DNA of 64,000 nt from Bacteroidales bacterium (GCA_030523765.1 JAUNHX010000004.1:62001-126000), one strand, 5' to 3'; numbered from the stretch's first letter, positions 18,434 through 27,629 are shown. The notes: generated from the sequence alone by a model not told the origin. A program made the numbers and translations.

Positions 18434-19153
18434 CTATATCCCCTTCAAGTTTAATCAGAATTGAGGGGAAAAAGAAAAGAGGAGTGAGAAATGAAAAGTG
18501 AGAAGTGAGAAATGAAATTTTGATAATTAAAGTACTATGCATAATCTTCCAAACCTTTTTTTTGTACCGAAAAGTGGCCTTTTAGGTTATAATAAATGGA
18601 AAAGGATATAGGCATAGCGAAGTTATAGCGGCAGATTAACATTGGGATGGCGGAGTGATGTGAATAATGGCTCAATAAGAAATGTTATTTACGATTTTTT
18701 CATGTATTACATTAAAATATATCTATTTAATGCAATTTGTCACTTGTCATTTGTCACTTTCTAATCTTTGGTAGTTTTTAGGGTAATAGATTATATTATA
18801 TAGTACAAATAACTGTATATATATTCATGAATACACAAAGGAATGCATTTCTAAGAACTCGTTCAACGAAAAAATATGCATGGAATTGAAAAATGACAAA
18901 TGACAAATGACTTTTTTGTAGATAGAAAAGTGTACAAATCAAACAAAAAAGTATCTGTATTCAAACTTTTAAGGCTAAAAACAAGTAAACCTCAACCATT
19001 TCCAGTGTTCAAATCAATATGATACGCAGTTTTTTTAGAAATAGGCCCCACCTTATTGTATTTAATAATCAATATGTTACATTGATCCAAACACCAATAC
19101 AAACAACAAATACATACATTTTAATTAAAAAAACACTTTTAGCTAACAGTATA
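18434..19153. other. AT-rich non-coding region with short repeats
   Basis: About 720 bases with no supportable gene. Near 18482-18520 a 13-base block (GTGAGAAATGAAA) occurs twice with related copies between. At 18739-18762 the word TGTCA is repeated around TTTGTCAC. Near 18893-18911 the reverse complement appears as a tandem of 7-base TGACAAA units. The two clusters form an imperfect inverted repeat about 150 bases apart. It lies between the convergent gpsA and GH97 genes, so it is a 3'-3' spacer where repeats are tolerated. No terminal repeats or target duplication mark a mobile element. Confidence 0.55.
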
Positions 19154-21178
19154 TTATTCTTTTATCTCAATAGCGCATCCGCCTCCTGGTGCCAACTGGA
19201 TAGAGAGGGTGTCGTTGTGTACAACATATTGATGGGTGATGGAATAATCGGTAGGATTATTTAGATAATGGGCGTTAAGTCCATCGGCATAGATGGTTGC
19301 TTTGAACGTATGGTTGGCAGGGAGGAAAGAGAGTGGAAGTGATATGTTACGAGGCTCTTCGTTGGTGATGGCGCCTACATAATAGGTACTGCCACTGCGA
19401 CGAGCTATAACAACGTACTGCCCAATCTCTCCTTGTAGGGCACTACTCCAATCGATATCGGGGTTGTAATCCTCAAAAAACTGAAACATGGGGTTGCCTT
19501 CATAGTTTTCTATCAGATCGGAAGCCATAATGAGTGGCGAATAGATAACTGTCCATAAGGCGACTTGATGTGCAATAGTAGATGGCACGCGGCATTCACG
19601 AGCATCTTTCTGATTCCACTGACGGAGGTTGGGGTTGTGTTGTATCCGTTGGTAGGTAAGGTCGAAAATACCAGGGGTATAATCCATAGGACCTGCTAAC
19701 AATCGGGTAAAGGGAAGAATGCATTGATGTGAGGGGGGATTGCCATCGCTCCAAGCATTCCACTCCATACCTCGCGCTCCTTCGGCAGTCATCAAGTTGG
19801 GATATGTGCGACGTAACCCTGTCGGCTTGATAGGTTCATGGACATCGAGCATGAGTTGATGGGTTGCTGTCTTTTGCATAACGTGTGTATAATGTTGTAC
19901 CCCGTAAAGCGAATGATGGATTTCTCGGTTGGGGAATCCGCCAGCATATCCCGTTTTCAAGGTATGGATATGGCGTTCTTGGCACCATTGGTAGGCTTTC
20001 TCCATTTGCTTCTCGTAATGAGAAATGTTACCGCCTGTTTCGTGGTGGATAATGATTTCAACCCCTCGCTGATGGGCATATCGAATCACACTATCGATAT
20101 CCATATCGGGTGCCGACTCAGTAAAGGAAAACTGTTGAGAACCGCCCCACTGCTCCCATCCAGTGTTCCATCCCTCTATCAGAACGGCATCAATATGATG
20201 TTGGGCGGCAAAATCGACATAACGAAGGGCATTGGTGGTGGTGGCTCCATGTCTTGCATCGGGTGTCCAACTGTTAATACCTAGATGCATTCCCCACCAT
20301 ATACCGATATATTTCATAGGTCGTATCCAACTAACATCATCGATAACACAAGGCTCGTTTAGATTAAGAATCAGCGAGGAATTAATCAAGTCGATAGCTT
20401 GACGACCCAAGGTAATTGTTCTAAAACTGGTGGTGATAGTATCTGTACCTACAATAGGTGTAGCGAAACCAACGGTTGAATCGGCACTCGGCGCAAGCCA
20501 AACTCCGAATCGTAACGAATCGCGTTGAACGAGAGTCATTTCTGGCATATGGAGCAACGATGCTTCATGAATACTTACATAAAGACTATCCGACATACGG
20601 ATAGTGAAAGGGGTATTGGCATCGGTTGTTTGGGAGAGGGGAAGTTCGCGATAGGCAAACTCATAGCTTTCAAAATTGGCAGGAATACTCCATGCAGTAG
20701 CTTCGCGGGGAAAGACGAATTGGGTGGTTTCGCCTTGCAAGAGGTGTTGAGGAGCATGAGGAAGCGTGTAGCGATAGCGGAAACCCAACCCATCATCGAA
20801 AGCACGTATCTCTAATGCCATTTGGATGCCATCAGTATGAACCAAATCTAGTGTCATACCATTATAGCATTCCTCCATCTTTTTGTTCTCACCCCAAGGT
20901 TGTGTCCATCTACGATTAACCCTTGTTTTGCTATAGTGCTTCAACTTCCATCCCTGAGAAAAATCGATACTGTCGATCATCAATCCAAGATGATCCACAC
21001 TCATAATCAACGAATCATCGGGGGAAAGGATATCGAGGGTAAGGTTACCATCAATAGTATAGAGTTTTATATTATAGTTATCACTTGGAGGTGATAAAGT
21101 AACGACTCTAGTGGTGCACGACGAAAAAACCGCAAGAAAACTTACGGTAATCATGAGGATTAGGAGGCGTCCTCTCAT
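19154..21178 (-). CDS. Glycoside hydrolase family 97 lipoprotein (SusB-like alpha-glucosidase)
   Basis: 674 residues. A lipoprotein signal (A-V-F-S-S-C, Cys near residue 21) places it in the periplasm or on the outer membrane. The N-terminal beta-super-sandwich (about 25-280) contains W-T-Q-P-W-G-E. The central (beta/alpha)8 barrel follows and the C-terminal beta domain ends near 670. Catalytic-region segments match the inverting, SusB-like subgroup: H-H-E-T-G-G, L-K-T-G-Y, V-H-E-P-I-K-P-T-G, and A-R-G-M-E-W. The retaining alpha-galactosidase branch would show an Asp in the K-x-D segment instead. It probably releases glucose from alpha-glucans. Its ATG overlaps the elbB stop by four bases. 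No SusC/D pair lies nearby. Confidence 0.93.
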   Translation of the reverse strand: MRGRLLILMITVSFLAVFSSCTTRVVTLSPPSDNYNIKLYTIDGNLTLDILSPDDSLIMSVDHLGLMIDSIDFSQGWKLKHYSKTRVNRRWTQPWGENKKMEECYNGMTLDLVHTDGIQMALEIRAFDDGLGFRYRYTLPHAPQHLLQGETTQFVFPREATAWSIPANFESYEFAYRELPLSQTTDANTPFTIRMSDSLYVSIHEASLLHMPEMTLVQRDSLRFGVWLAPSADSTVGFATPIVGTDTITTSFRTITLGRQAIDLINSSLILNLNEPCVIDDVSWIRPMKYIGIWWGMHLGINSWTPDARHGATTTNALRYVDFAAQHHIDAVLIEGWNTGWEQWGGSQQFSFTESAPDMDIDSVIRYAHQRGVEIIIHHETGGNISHYEKQMEKAYQWCQERHIHTLKTGYAGGFPNREIHHSLYGVQHYTHVMQKTATHQLMLDVHEPIKPTGLRRTYPNLMTAEGARGMEWNAWSDGNPPSHQCILPFTRLLAGPMDYTPGIFDLTYQRIQHNPNLRQWNQKDARECRVPSTIAHQVALWTVIYSPLIMASDLIENYEGNPMFQFFEDYNPDIDWSSALQGEIGQYVVIARRSGSTYYVGAITNEEPRNISLPLSFLPANHTFKATIYADGLNAHYLNNPTDYSITHQYVVHNDTLSIQLAPGGGCAIEIKE

Positions 21179-21834
21179 TGTTTAGACAGTTGTAGCATAC
21201 CTTCTACTACCGCTTCAGCACCATCAAAAATTTCTGATATACGATTGGCTACCATATAAGCAGGCGAGGTTACCACTCGGTTCTGATGATCGATAACGGC
21301 TTGCGAAGGAATACATACCTTATGCTGTGCACCTAACAATTCTGCTATTTGCGAAGCGGCACAGATATTGCCTAGGGTAAGGGTAACATGCATAGGGCCC
21401 AATACTTTGGCCAACACCATAGGAGCAATACATACAGCTGCTACTGGCTTGGAAAGTTTGTAGGTTTCAAGGATGGCTCGTTCTACTTCAGGAAGCACCT
21501 TCATATTGGCTCCATCGAAAGCATAGGTGGAAAGATTGCGTGCTGCACCCATACCCCCTGGTAAGAGAAGCCCATCATAATGGAGTGCTTGATAGGAAGC
21601 TAGGTCGAGGATATTGCCCCGAGCAATGCGTGCTGCTTCAGCATAGATGTTGCGCTCTTCGCCAGTTTCAACAGCATCGCCTAAATAACTTACCACTTTA
21701 AAAGTGGTTTTGGGTGCAAAGCATTGATAGGTTATATTGTGACGATCTAACGCCAACATGAGCGACAGCGATTCTTGCAGTTCACTGCCATCACGATTAC
21801 CACATCCCGAAAGGATTATTGCTACTTTCTTCAT
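21175..21834 (-). CDS. elbB: ElbB-type glyoxalase of the DJ-1/PfpI superfamily
   Basis: 219 residues. Named for a reported link to isoprenoid synthesis in E. coli; the enzyme has weak glyoxalase activity in vitro and its real role is uncertain. The nucleophile-elbow Cys is in A-V-C-I-A-P-M-V-L. The N-terminal I-L-S-G-C-G-N-R-D-G-S-E is the family signature, and L-L-L-P-G-G-M-G-A-A-R-N-L follows. The gene overlaps the GH97 gene by ATGA, so both are probably co-translated. Confidence 0.93.
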   Translation of the reverse strand: MKKVAIILSGCGNRDGSELQESLSLMLALDRHNITYQCFAPKTTFKVVSYLGDAVETGEERNIYAEAARIARGNILDLASYQALHYDGLLLPGGMGAARNLSTYAFDGANMKVLPEVERAILETYKLSKPVAAVCIAPMVLAKVLGPMHVTLTLGNICAASQIAELLGAQHKVCIPSQAVIDHQNRVVTSPAYMVANRISEIFDGAEAVVEGMLQLSKQ

Positions 21835-21925
21835 GGTGTTTAATTATTATAAATAGGTGTATATAGTGGTTGTGAAACAAATGTTGATGAGGGTTAGAAA
21901 GTCTCATTATGATGCGTGATAATAT

Positions 21926-21974
21926 CAAAAAATAGTGAATAGACAAGGGAGAAAAACCCATCGTCTATTCACTA
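21926..21974 (-). terminator. Terminator of the methionine gamma-lyase-like gene
   Basis: A 12-bp perfect stem (21933-21944 with 21963-21974), with an inner GGG/CCC pairing, is followed on the minus strand by a run of six T. It starts 20 bases after the gene's stop. Confidence 0.85.
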
Positions 21975-21994
21975 TAATTATAGAGAGTTTGCGA

Positions 21995-23194
21995 TTAGAG
22001 ACCGCACTCATCAACCGATTCTTTGATCAGCTGGAAGGTAGCTTCGATATCGTTATCGAGACCTACGGAGAAGCGAATCAAGCCTTCGCTCATACCCATC
22101 TCTTTTTGGATCTCCTCGGGAACCTCGCTCGAGGTCGATTTACCCGAATTACTGAAGAGGGTCTTGAAGTAACCCAGCGATACGGCGAGATAACCTACAC
22201 CCTTCTTCTGCATGATTTCCATGATACGGCCAGCCTTCTCGGCAGTACCCATATCGATGCTGATCATACCACCAAAGCCGTAACCTTCGTTCATCATCGA
22301 CTTGGTCAACTCATAGTCAACATGCTCGGGCAAACCAGGATAGTTGTACTTGAAGCCTACCTCTTTGAAGCGCTGTGCCAGATACATAGCGTTGCGGCCA
22401 TGCTGCTGCATACGGATGTGGAGGGTATGGAGGTTCTTCAAGATGCTGCTACTGCGCATAGGATCCAATACAGGACCCAAAAGCATAGCGGTACCGTTGT
22501 TTACATCGATCAACGAATTGATATAATCGGCACTACCGCAGATAGCACCAGCTACACAGTCGTTCTTACCATTAACGAACTTGGTCATCGAATAAACGGT
22601 GACATCGGCACCCAAACGGCAAGGGCTGAAGATCATAGGAGTGAAAGTATTGTCAACAATCAACTTAGCACCATTAGCATGAGCAATCTTGGACAGTTCA
22701 GGAACATTGGCAATGCGGAGCAGAGGATTGTTCATTGTCTCGGTATAGAGCACCTTGGTATTAGGACGGATAGCTTTCTTAACAGCATCAAGATCCTGGA
22801 AGTTAACGAAAGAAGTCTCTACACCATATCTTGCCAACCAGTTCTTCATGAAGGCGAAAGTGCCGCCATAGGTGGTCATGCTGGAGAGGATATGGTCGCC
22901 AGTCTTCACTTCGTGAAGCAAAGCGGTGGTGATGGCAGCCAAACCAGAACCGGTAACCCAAGCCATCTCGGTGCCTTCCATAGCTGCAAGAGCTTTGCAA
23001 AGACACAGATTGGTAGGATTCCAGTGACGGCTATAGAGGAAGAAACCTTCAGTTTCACCGTGGAAGGTGTCGGTCATCAGGTGTGCTTCGGGGAAGCAGA
23101 AAGTTGCACTATCGTTAATAGAGGGGTTCACGCCACGGGTAGAATCTTGACCATCGAGGCGTTGGATAGCGGTTGCGGGATCAAATTTTGTCAT
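21995..23194 (-). CDS. Cys/Met metabolism PLP enzyme (methionine gamma-lyase / cystathionine gamma-synthase type)
   Basis: 399 residues, trans-sulfuration family. PLP Lys205 lies in V-Y-S-M-T-K-F. Other markers are Y-S-R-H-W-N-P-T near residue 55, M-E-G-T-E-M-A-W-V-T-G-S-G-L-A-A, and T-E-T-M-N-N-P-L-L. Members split methionine to methanethiol, 2-oxobutyrate and ammonia, or perform cystathionine chemistry; the sequence alone does not settle which. Given the other amino-acid-degrading genes in the window, methionine gamma-lyase is my first choice. Monocistronic, with a -7 element at 23253-23260 and a strong terminator. Confidence 0.88.
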   Translation of the reverse strand: MTKFDPATAIQRLDGQDSTRGVNPSINDSATFCFPEAHLMTDTFHGETEGFFLYSRHWNPTNLCLCKALAAMEGTEMAWVTGSGLAAITTALLHEVKTGDHILSSMTTYGGTFAFMKNWLARYGVETSFVNFQDLDAVKKAIRPNTKVLYTETMNNPLLRIANVPELSKIAHANGAKLIVDNTFTPMIFSPCRLGADVTVYSMTKFVNGKNDCVAGAICGSADYINSLIDVNNGTAMLLGPVLDPMRSSSILKNLHTLHIRMQQHGRNAMYLAQRFKEVGFKYNYPGLPEHVDYELTKSMMNEGYGFGGMISIDMGTAEKAGRIMEIMQKKGVGYLAVSLGYFKTLFSNSGKSTSSEVPEEIQKEMGMSEGLIRFSVGLDNDIEATFQLIKESVDECGL

Positions 23195-23252
23195 AATCTA
23201 TAATATTGTATATAATTTATTTTATTATTTCTCGTTAAGCAAAACGACGATG

Positions 23253-23260
23253 CAAAAGTA
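23253..23260 (-). promoter_or_regulatory. -7 element for the methionine gamma-lyase-like gene
   Basis: Reads TACTTTTG on the minus strand, 59 bases before the ATG. The -33 is weak (CTT at 19 bases). The flanking bases (a GCAAAAGTACGAAAAA block on the plus strand) are the same as upstream of the MalY/PatB-like gene at 13718, so the two sulfur amino acid lyases share a 16-base core-promoter block. Confidence 0.55.
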
Positions 23261-23358
23261 CGAAAAAATTATTATCTGTAAGGTTAAAAGAGGAAAAAGA
23301 TTTTTTGCACTTGTGCAATTCGTTGTTTGATAGTAAGAAAAATAAAGTTAAATAGAAT

Positions 23359-24081
23359 ATGACCAATGCTGCCGAAGCACAACTGATACTTTTTCCTGTA
23401 CCTATTGGAGCCGATGACATCCAATATTCGTTGCCCGAAAAGAATCTTCAATGGCTCAACTCATGCCACACTTTTATTGTTGAAGAGTTACGTTCAGCTC
23501 GTCGCTTTCTCAAGAAGGCGGGGTATCAGCATGTTATAGACGATACAATTTTTTATCTTCTCAACGAACACACTACCCTCGAAGAGACAATCCATTACCT
23601 TGATCCTATTGCTCGCGGCGAAAATGTAGGGTTACTAAGCGAAGCAGGCTTGCCTTGTGTGGCCGATCCTGGCATGCTTGTTACCCGACAGGCACAGCAA
23701 CGAGGATTCAAGATTCTTCCACTTGTAGGACCTTCCTCGCTGATGATGGCGCTGATGGCATCGGGACTTAACGGACAGCGATTCGCCTTTAATGGTTATC
23801 TGCCTGTTGATAAGGGAGAACGGGTAAAAGCGATACGCCAATTAGAGCAGCGGGTACTTAAAGAGGGTCAGACACAACTATTTATTGAGGCACCTTATCG
23901 CAACAACCAAATGCTCGAAGCCTTAAGTTCCACTCTTTCGGCGAACACCCTTATCTGTGTGGCTGTCGATATCACGATGCCCTCCCAACAAATAATTACC
24001 GATACAGCTCTTTCATGGAAGAAGAGGCGTTCAACGATTGATCTCCATAAGCGCAATACAGTATTTCTTATTGGTCATTAA
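23359..24081 (+). CDS. SAM-dependent methyltransferase of the tetrapyrrole methylase/RsmI superfamily
   Basis: 240 residues. Shows the RsmI-like pattern: L-F-P-V-P-I-G near the start, L-L-S-E-A-G-L-P-C-V-A-D-P-G (the SAM-binding loop), V-G-P-S-S-L-M-M-A-L-M-A-S-G-L and F-I-E-A-P-Y-R-N. RsmI 2'-O-methylates C1402 of 16S rRNA. This shorter form is a common Bacteroidota paralogue whose target is not established. The ATG at 23359 follows an AT-rich leader. The next methyltransferase gene starts 24 bases after its stop, so the two are likely co-transcribed. Confidence 0.85.
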   Translation: MTNAAEAQLILFPVPIGADDIQYSLPEKNLQWLNSCHTFIVEELRSARRFLKKAGYQHVIDDTIFYLLNEHTTLEETIHYLDPIARGENVGLLSEAGLPCVADPGMLVTRQAQQRGFKILPLVGPSSLMMALMASGLNGQRFAFNGYLPVDKGERVKAIRQLEQRVLKEGQTQLFIEAPYRNNQMLEALSSTLSANTLICVAVDITMPSQQIITDTALSWKKRRSTIDLHKRNTVFLIGH

Positions 24082-24105
24082 AAGTCATTGGAGCACCCAT
24101 TATCT

Positions 24106-24825
24106 ATGAAAGATCCTGTTTTTCACTTCCAACAGTTTGATATTCGCCAATCACATGCAGCCATGAAGGTGGGTACCGATAGCGATTTGCTTGGTGCCTT
24201 AGCTGTAGGTGGTAAGAATATCCTAGACATAGGAACTGGAACAGGTGTATTAGCACTGATGATGGCGCAACGTTTCCCCAAAGCACATATTACCGCCATC
24301 GAGATTGATGAGCAAGCCGTTATCGATGCACAACACAACTTTAGCGAGTCGCGATTCAGCCATCAGATTGCTTTGCATCATACCTCTTTTCAAGAATATG
24401 TGCGACAGCATGAGGAGAGAGCCTTGTTTGACAGTGTTGTGTGTAACCCTCCCTATTTTGATCGTAGCTTAAAGTGTCCTAGTCAAGGACGTACCCGTGC
24501 TCGTCATTCATCAAGCCTTCCCTTCTCGGTATTGGCGCAAGGTGCCTTTCTGATGCTCGATGAAGAAGGCTATTTCTCGGTATGTCTTCCCCCTGAAGTG
24601 CTCGAAGATTTTATCCGTGAATGCCGCTTTGCTGGTTTCTATCTTGCCCACTCTTGGGCAGTTAAAACACTTCCCCACAAAGAACCCAAACGCTTTATTG
24701 TGGTTTTCAAGAAAGGGATAGTGAACGAAGTGGATTCTCAAACTTTTGTGTTAAGCAACGCTGATCACAGCCGTTCCGATTGGTACCTCGAACTGATGAA
24801 GGATTTCTTGTTGCTGGAGCAATAA
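24106..24825 (+). CDS. tRNA1(Val) adenine-N6 methyltransferase-like protein (TrmN6/YfiC family)
   Basis: 239 residues from the ATG at 24106. An in-frame TTG 18 bases upstream is less likely, because the family starts with F-x-F-K-Q-F-type sequence right after this ATG (F-H-F-Q-Q-F-D-I). The Rossmann motif I-L-D-I-G-T-G-T-G-V-L-A is at about 41. The N-methyltransferase signature N-P-P-Y is at V-V-C-N-P-P-Y-F. YfiC methylates A37 of tRNA1(Val) in E. coli; the Bacteroidota homologue is assumed to do the same. Confidence 0.87.
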   Translation: MKDPVFHFQQFDIRQSHAAMKVGTDSDLLGALAVGGKNILDIGTGTGVLALMMAQRFPKAHITAIEIDEQAVIDAQHNFSESRFSHQIALHHTSFQEYVRQHEERALFDSVVCNPPYFDRSLKCPSQGRTRARHSSSLPFSVLAQGAFLMLDEEGYFSVCLPPEVLEDFIRECRFAGFYLAHSWAVKTLPHKEPKRFIVVFKKGIVNEVDSQTFVLSNADHSRSDWYLELMKDFLLLEQ

Positions 24826-25027
24826 CCAATTATTCATTATCAATAAAACAAGAGTAACGTATATATCACGTAGTGTTTATGCGATAGAGAGCATATTCGT
24901 CTTATTAAAAGATCACACCTATATATCTTCAAATAGTATTGTAATAGCAATAGGAGAACTCATACCCAACTCCAATACAACACTAACTGTACAATAAGGA
25001 AGAAGTGAGACGGAGGAATGTAAAAGA

Positions 25028-25055
25028 AAAAGGAATCAAATTATTGATTCCTTTT
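25028..25055 (-). terminator. Terminator of the tRNA-Arg gene
   Basis: A 12-bp perfect stem (25028-25039 with 25044-25055) and 4-base loop lie just 3' of the tRNA on the minus strand. A T-rich tail follows. Confidence 0.8.
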
Positions 25056-25060
25056 CTTTG

Positions 25061-25134
25061 TGACTCCCGCGGGATTCAAACCCACAACCTTCTGATCCGT
25101 AGTCAGATGCTCTATTCAGTTGAGCTAGGGAGCC
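25061..25134 (-). tRNA. tRNA-Arg (anticodon ACG)
   Basis: A 74-base cloverleaf on the minus strand. The 7-bp acceptor stem begins GGCTCCC, with one G-U pair, and ends in discriminator A. The D arm contains AGCTCA. The anticodon stem TCTGA/TCAGA encloses loop CTACGGA, giving anticodon ACG, read as ICG after deamination. The T arm contains GGTTTGAATCC. CCA is not encoded. A full promoter lies 40 bases upstream and a terminator directly follows. Confidence 0.96.
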
Positions 25135-25173
25135 ATCTGTTAAAACGTCCTTATCTTTCCGTTTTGCGAGTGC

Positions 25174-25203
25174 AAAGATACAAACTTTTTAGAACCCACC
25201 AAA
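25174..25203 (-). promoter_or_regulatory. Bacteroidota-type promoter for tRNA-Arg
   Basis: Minus-strand TTG (25203-25201), 19-base spacer, TATCTTTG (25181-25174). It predicts a start near 25167 and a leader of about 33 bases before the mature tRNA. Confidence 0.8.
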
Positions 25204-25328
25204 TTTTTTTTCGTTTTTTCTCTTTCTTTTTTACGCAAAGGTTTCGTTTGCTGAAGTATACGGATAAAACTTTTTTTTGAATAATGCTCAAGGAAGGCGA
25301 AAAAACAAAGGGATTTGGCAGTAAAAAT

Positions 25329-25859
25329 CTACTTTTTGGGGTCGTAGCGATAGACGTTCTTATAGAGTATTTGTTTAACCTCCTCAAACTCACCATCATC
25401 AAGCTCATATTTCGACATTACAATCATCTGCAAAGCCAATCCTTTACCATCGTAGCGAGGTTGCCAATATTCTTGAGGGTTGCGTGTAAATCCCATATCA
25501 CCATAAAATTCAAGACGATGCTCGGCAGTTTCAGTGATAGGCATCTCTATTTCGAGAACCACTTGGTTGGGGTGCTGCATCATGAAATTAAGAAAGACAG
25601 CACGTCCAAGTCCTTGACCGCGAAATTCTTTGGCGATAGCGAAATGCTCAATATAGGTAAACTCCTCGAAGGTCCAGTAAGAGAGGATACCTATAGGCTC
25701 ATCATCGTCGATGGTTGCCACCAAGAAATGGAAGTTATGCTCGTCGCGGTCCTCGAGCTGACTAAACGGAGGACGCTCTTCTTTCGGAAACGAATCCTCG
25801 AAGAGCTCTTTGGCAAAATGGTGATGTCCCGATTCGGACAAAGTGGAAAATTCTATCAT
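25329..25859 (-). CDS. GNAT-family N-acetyltransferase
   Basis: 176 residues. The acetyl-CoA pyrophosphate loop is seen as E-F-R-G-Q-G-L-G-R-A (motif A R/Q-x-x-G-x-G/A) near residue 80. The beta-4 strand precedes it (Y-I-E-H-F-A-I), and motif B, E-F-Y-G-D-M-G-F, is downstream. The substrate cannot be told. It lies 45 bases after the outer-membrane protein gene on the same strand and may be its last co-transcribed partner. Confidence 0.88.
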   Translation of the reverse strand: MIEFSTLSESGHHHFAKELFEDSFPKEERPPFSQLEDRDEHNFHFLVATIDDDEPIGILSYWTFEEFTYIEHFAIAKEFRGQGLGRAVFLNFMMQHPNQVVLEIEMPITETAEHRLEFYGDMGFTRNPQEYWQPRYDGKGLALQMIVMSKYELDDGEFEEVKQILYKNVYRYDPKK

Positions 25860-25904
25860 TTTATATATCTTTTATTCTTATTTAATATTCAATAATAAAC
25901 ACGA

Positions 25905-26960
25905 TTAAGAGTCGAACAACTTGAAGCCATCGAAATCGAATCGCAGTGTGATAACATGCTGAGGTGCAAACATCTCGTAGCCTTCCAAATTGATACGATT
26001 GTAATATAAGGTGTAAGCTAACGTAAGGGTGCTATAACTGGGAAGGGTATACCCCCAGTTGAGTGTAGCGAACGCACCATAACCGATGCCGCCTTGATTG
26101 ATATAGTCGTAGGCATAGCTACTAGCCGAAGGGAACTGACCGTTCCAGATATCGAGGATGCTATAGGTACGTCCAGCCACTTCGATATCGTTGGCCAGCA
26201 CCTCTGTATTGTTTACTTGTCCTCCAAGTTCAAGTCCCCAATCAAGACCATTCTGCATTTTGAACTTACGAGATATTCCCAAGTCGATATTGATACGTTT
26301 TTCCTGCCCCACTATACCGCAACGCACCCACCTATCTTGATTAGTAAGGATGCCCGTACCGTTGGTAGCATTGAGCATAAAAACACCTACAGCAGTAAGC
26401 TTAGCATAATCCATTCGAATAATCCAACCCCATCCGTTGCCATAATCATACCGAAAACCCATACCCACTTGGAGAGCCATACGATATGACATTTCGCCAT
26501 ATTCATCGATTGAGAGTTGCTGATAGTTGGTGATATCGGAACCGATAAGATTGAGCGTTGTAAGATCGTTCCACATTTGCATACCGAAAGCCTCGCTATG
26601 CATGATACGATAGATGGAGTTTACGTTCGATTCGATGCCTTGATAGAAATTGGCGTGACAATCGCTTGCCAAGAGTATGCCAGCATCAAGACTTAGAGAA
26701 AGACCATACTGATAGTGAGTAGAGGTAGGAACGCGGCGCGAATAAGAGTCATTGAGTTGACTCATACTCCATTGCCGATCATTGCTGTTGAGACAGAACG
26801 AAACATCAGGATCGGTTTTCGACCAACCCTGTGAAGACAATAATAATATGAATACAATTAATATATAGCGGACAAGTGGCGACGAGCAACAAGAAGGTCC
26901 ATCATCCAAATCGGAGGGTCCTGCACCGTCGCTACATCGGTCTCGATCTTTATCGTTCAT
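25905..26960 (-). CDS. Outer-membrane beta-barrel protein of unknown function
   Basis: 351 residues. A polar, acidic first 28 residues precede a hydrophobic signal segment (L-V-R-Y-I-L-I-V-F-I-L-L-L-S-S). The unusually long n-region may mean the true start is further in, although no closer ATG is available. The rest is alternating aromatic/polar strands ending in L-R-F-D-F-D-G-F, a typical barrel terminus. I do not recognise a named family. It is the third gene of an apparent operon with a GT2 and a sigma factor, and 39 bases separate it from the sigma gene. A link between the sigma factor and this envelope protein is plausible but unproven. Confidence 0.6.
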   Translation of the reverse strand: MNDKDRDRCSDGAGPSDLDDGPSCCSSPLVRYILIVFILLLSSQGWSKTDPDVSFCLNSNDRQWSMSQLNDSYSRRVPTSTHYQYGLSLSLDAGILLASDCHANFYQGIESNVNSIYRIMHSEAFGMQMWNDLTTLNLIGSDITNYQQLSIDEYGEMSYRMALQVGMGFRYDYGNGWGWIIRMDYAKLTAVGVFMLNATNGTGILTNQDRWVRCGIVGQEKRINIDLGISRKFKMQNGLDWGLELGGQVNNTEVLANDIEVAGRTYSILDIWNGQFPSASSYAYDYINQGGIGYGAFATLNWGYTLPSYSTLTLAYTLYYNRINLEGYEMFAPQHVITLRFDFDGFKLFDS

Positions 26961-26999
26961 TTTAGTTCAACAATTTATTGTAGTTATTATCTAATCAGG

Positions 27000-27626
27000 T
27001 TAAAAGATATCGTCGCGTTTGGAAAGGATGCTGAACAGCAAATTGTGGGCACGGTGCAATTTAGATTTAACCGAACCTATAGGCATATTCATCTTGGCAG
27101 CGATTTCTTCGTACGACAGCTCTTCAAAGTACCGCAATTCGACTATATAGCGATACATCGGCTTGAGTTGCTTGATAACCTCGCGCATGACTTGGATACG
27201 TTGTTGGCGCACCATATCCTCCTCAGGGTTGTTGGCTTCGGAGGGGATATTAAGTTCGCGCGAAACAGGTTGCGATTCATCGTAACTCGGAGCGATCACA
27301 TCATCAATATAGTAAGTTTGTTCCTTACGTTTACGACGCAGATAATCAATACAATTGTTCGATGCAATAGCAAAGAGCCAAGTACTAAAGGCGTGGTTGG
27401 GAGTATAGTTTTTTAGTTGGTGGAAAGCTTTGCCGAAAGCTTCGATGGTAAGGTCTTCGGCCGCTGTAGCATCGCTCGTCATCTTGAAAAGCATCATATA
27501 GAGAGGTTCGCGATAGGTACGCATCAAGTCGGCATAGGCCCGTTCATCGCCCTCGTCACGAGCACGTAACACCAGCTGATAATCGCGCTGAGCTTTCTCT
27601 GTTGATAAGTTGACGCTTGTTTCCAC
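27000..27626 (-). CDS. Sigma-70 family (ECF-like) RNA polymerase sigma factor
   Basis: 208 residues. Region 2 is seen at about 25-95 (D-L-T-I-E-A-F-G-K-A-F, then F-S-T-W-L-F-A-I-A-S-N-N-C-I-D-Y-L-R-R-K). Region 4 is at about 150-200 (L-R-Y-F-E-E-L-S-Y-E-E-I-A and M-P-I-G-S-V-K-S-K-L-H-R-A). A 45-residue acidic linker joins them, as in ECF sigmas. The start is a GTG at 27626, because TAA and TAG stand directly before it in frame. No anti-sigma gene is adjacent. The upstream GT2 ends three bases away, in the same frame. Confidence 0.9.
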   Translation of the reverse strand: METSVNLSTEKAQRDYQLVLRARDEGDERAYADLMRTYREPLYMMLFKMTSDATAAEDLTIEAFGKAFHQLKNYTPNHAFSTWLFAIASNNCIDYLRRKRKEQTYYIDDVIAPSYDESQPVSRELNIPSEANNPEEDMVRQQRIQVMREVIKQLKPMYRYIVELRYFEELSYEEIAAKMNMPIGSVKSKLHRAHNLLFSILSKRDDIF

Positions 27627-27629
27627 TTA

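Noticed and set aside
18434-19153. Possible mobile element in the repeat-rich spacer
   Set aside because: No transposase, no terminal inverted repeats at matching ends and no target duplication were seen.
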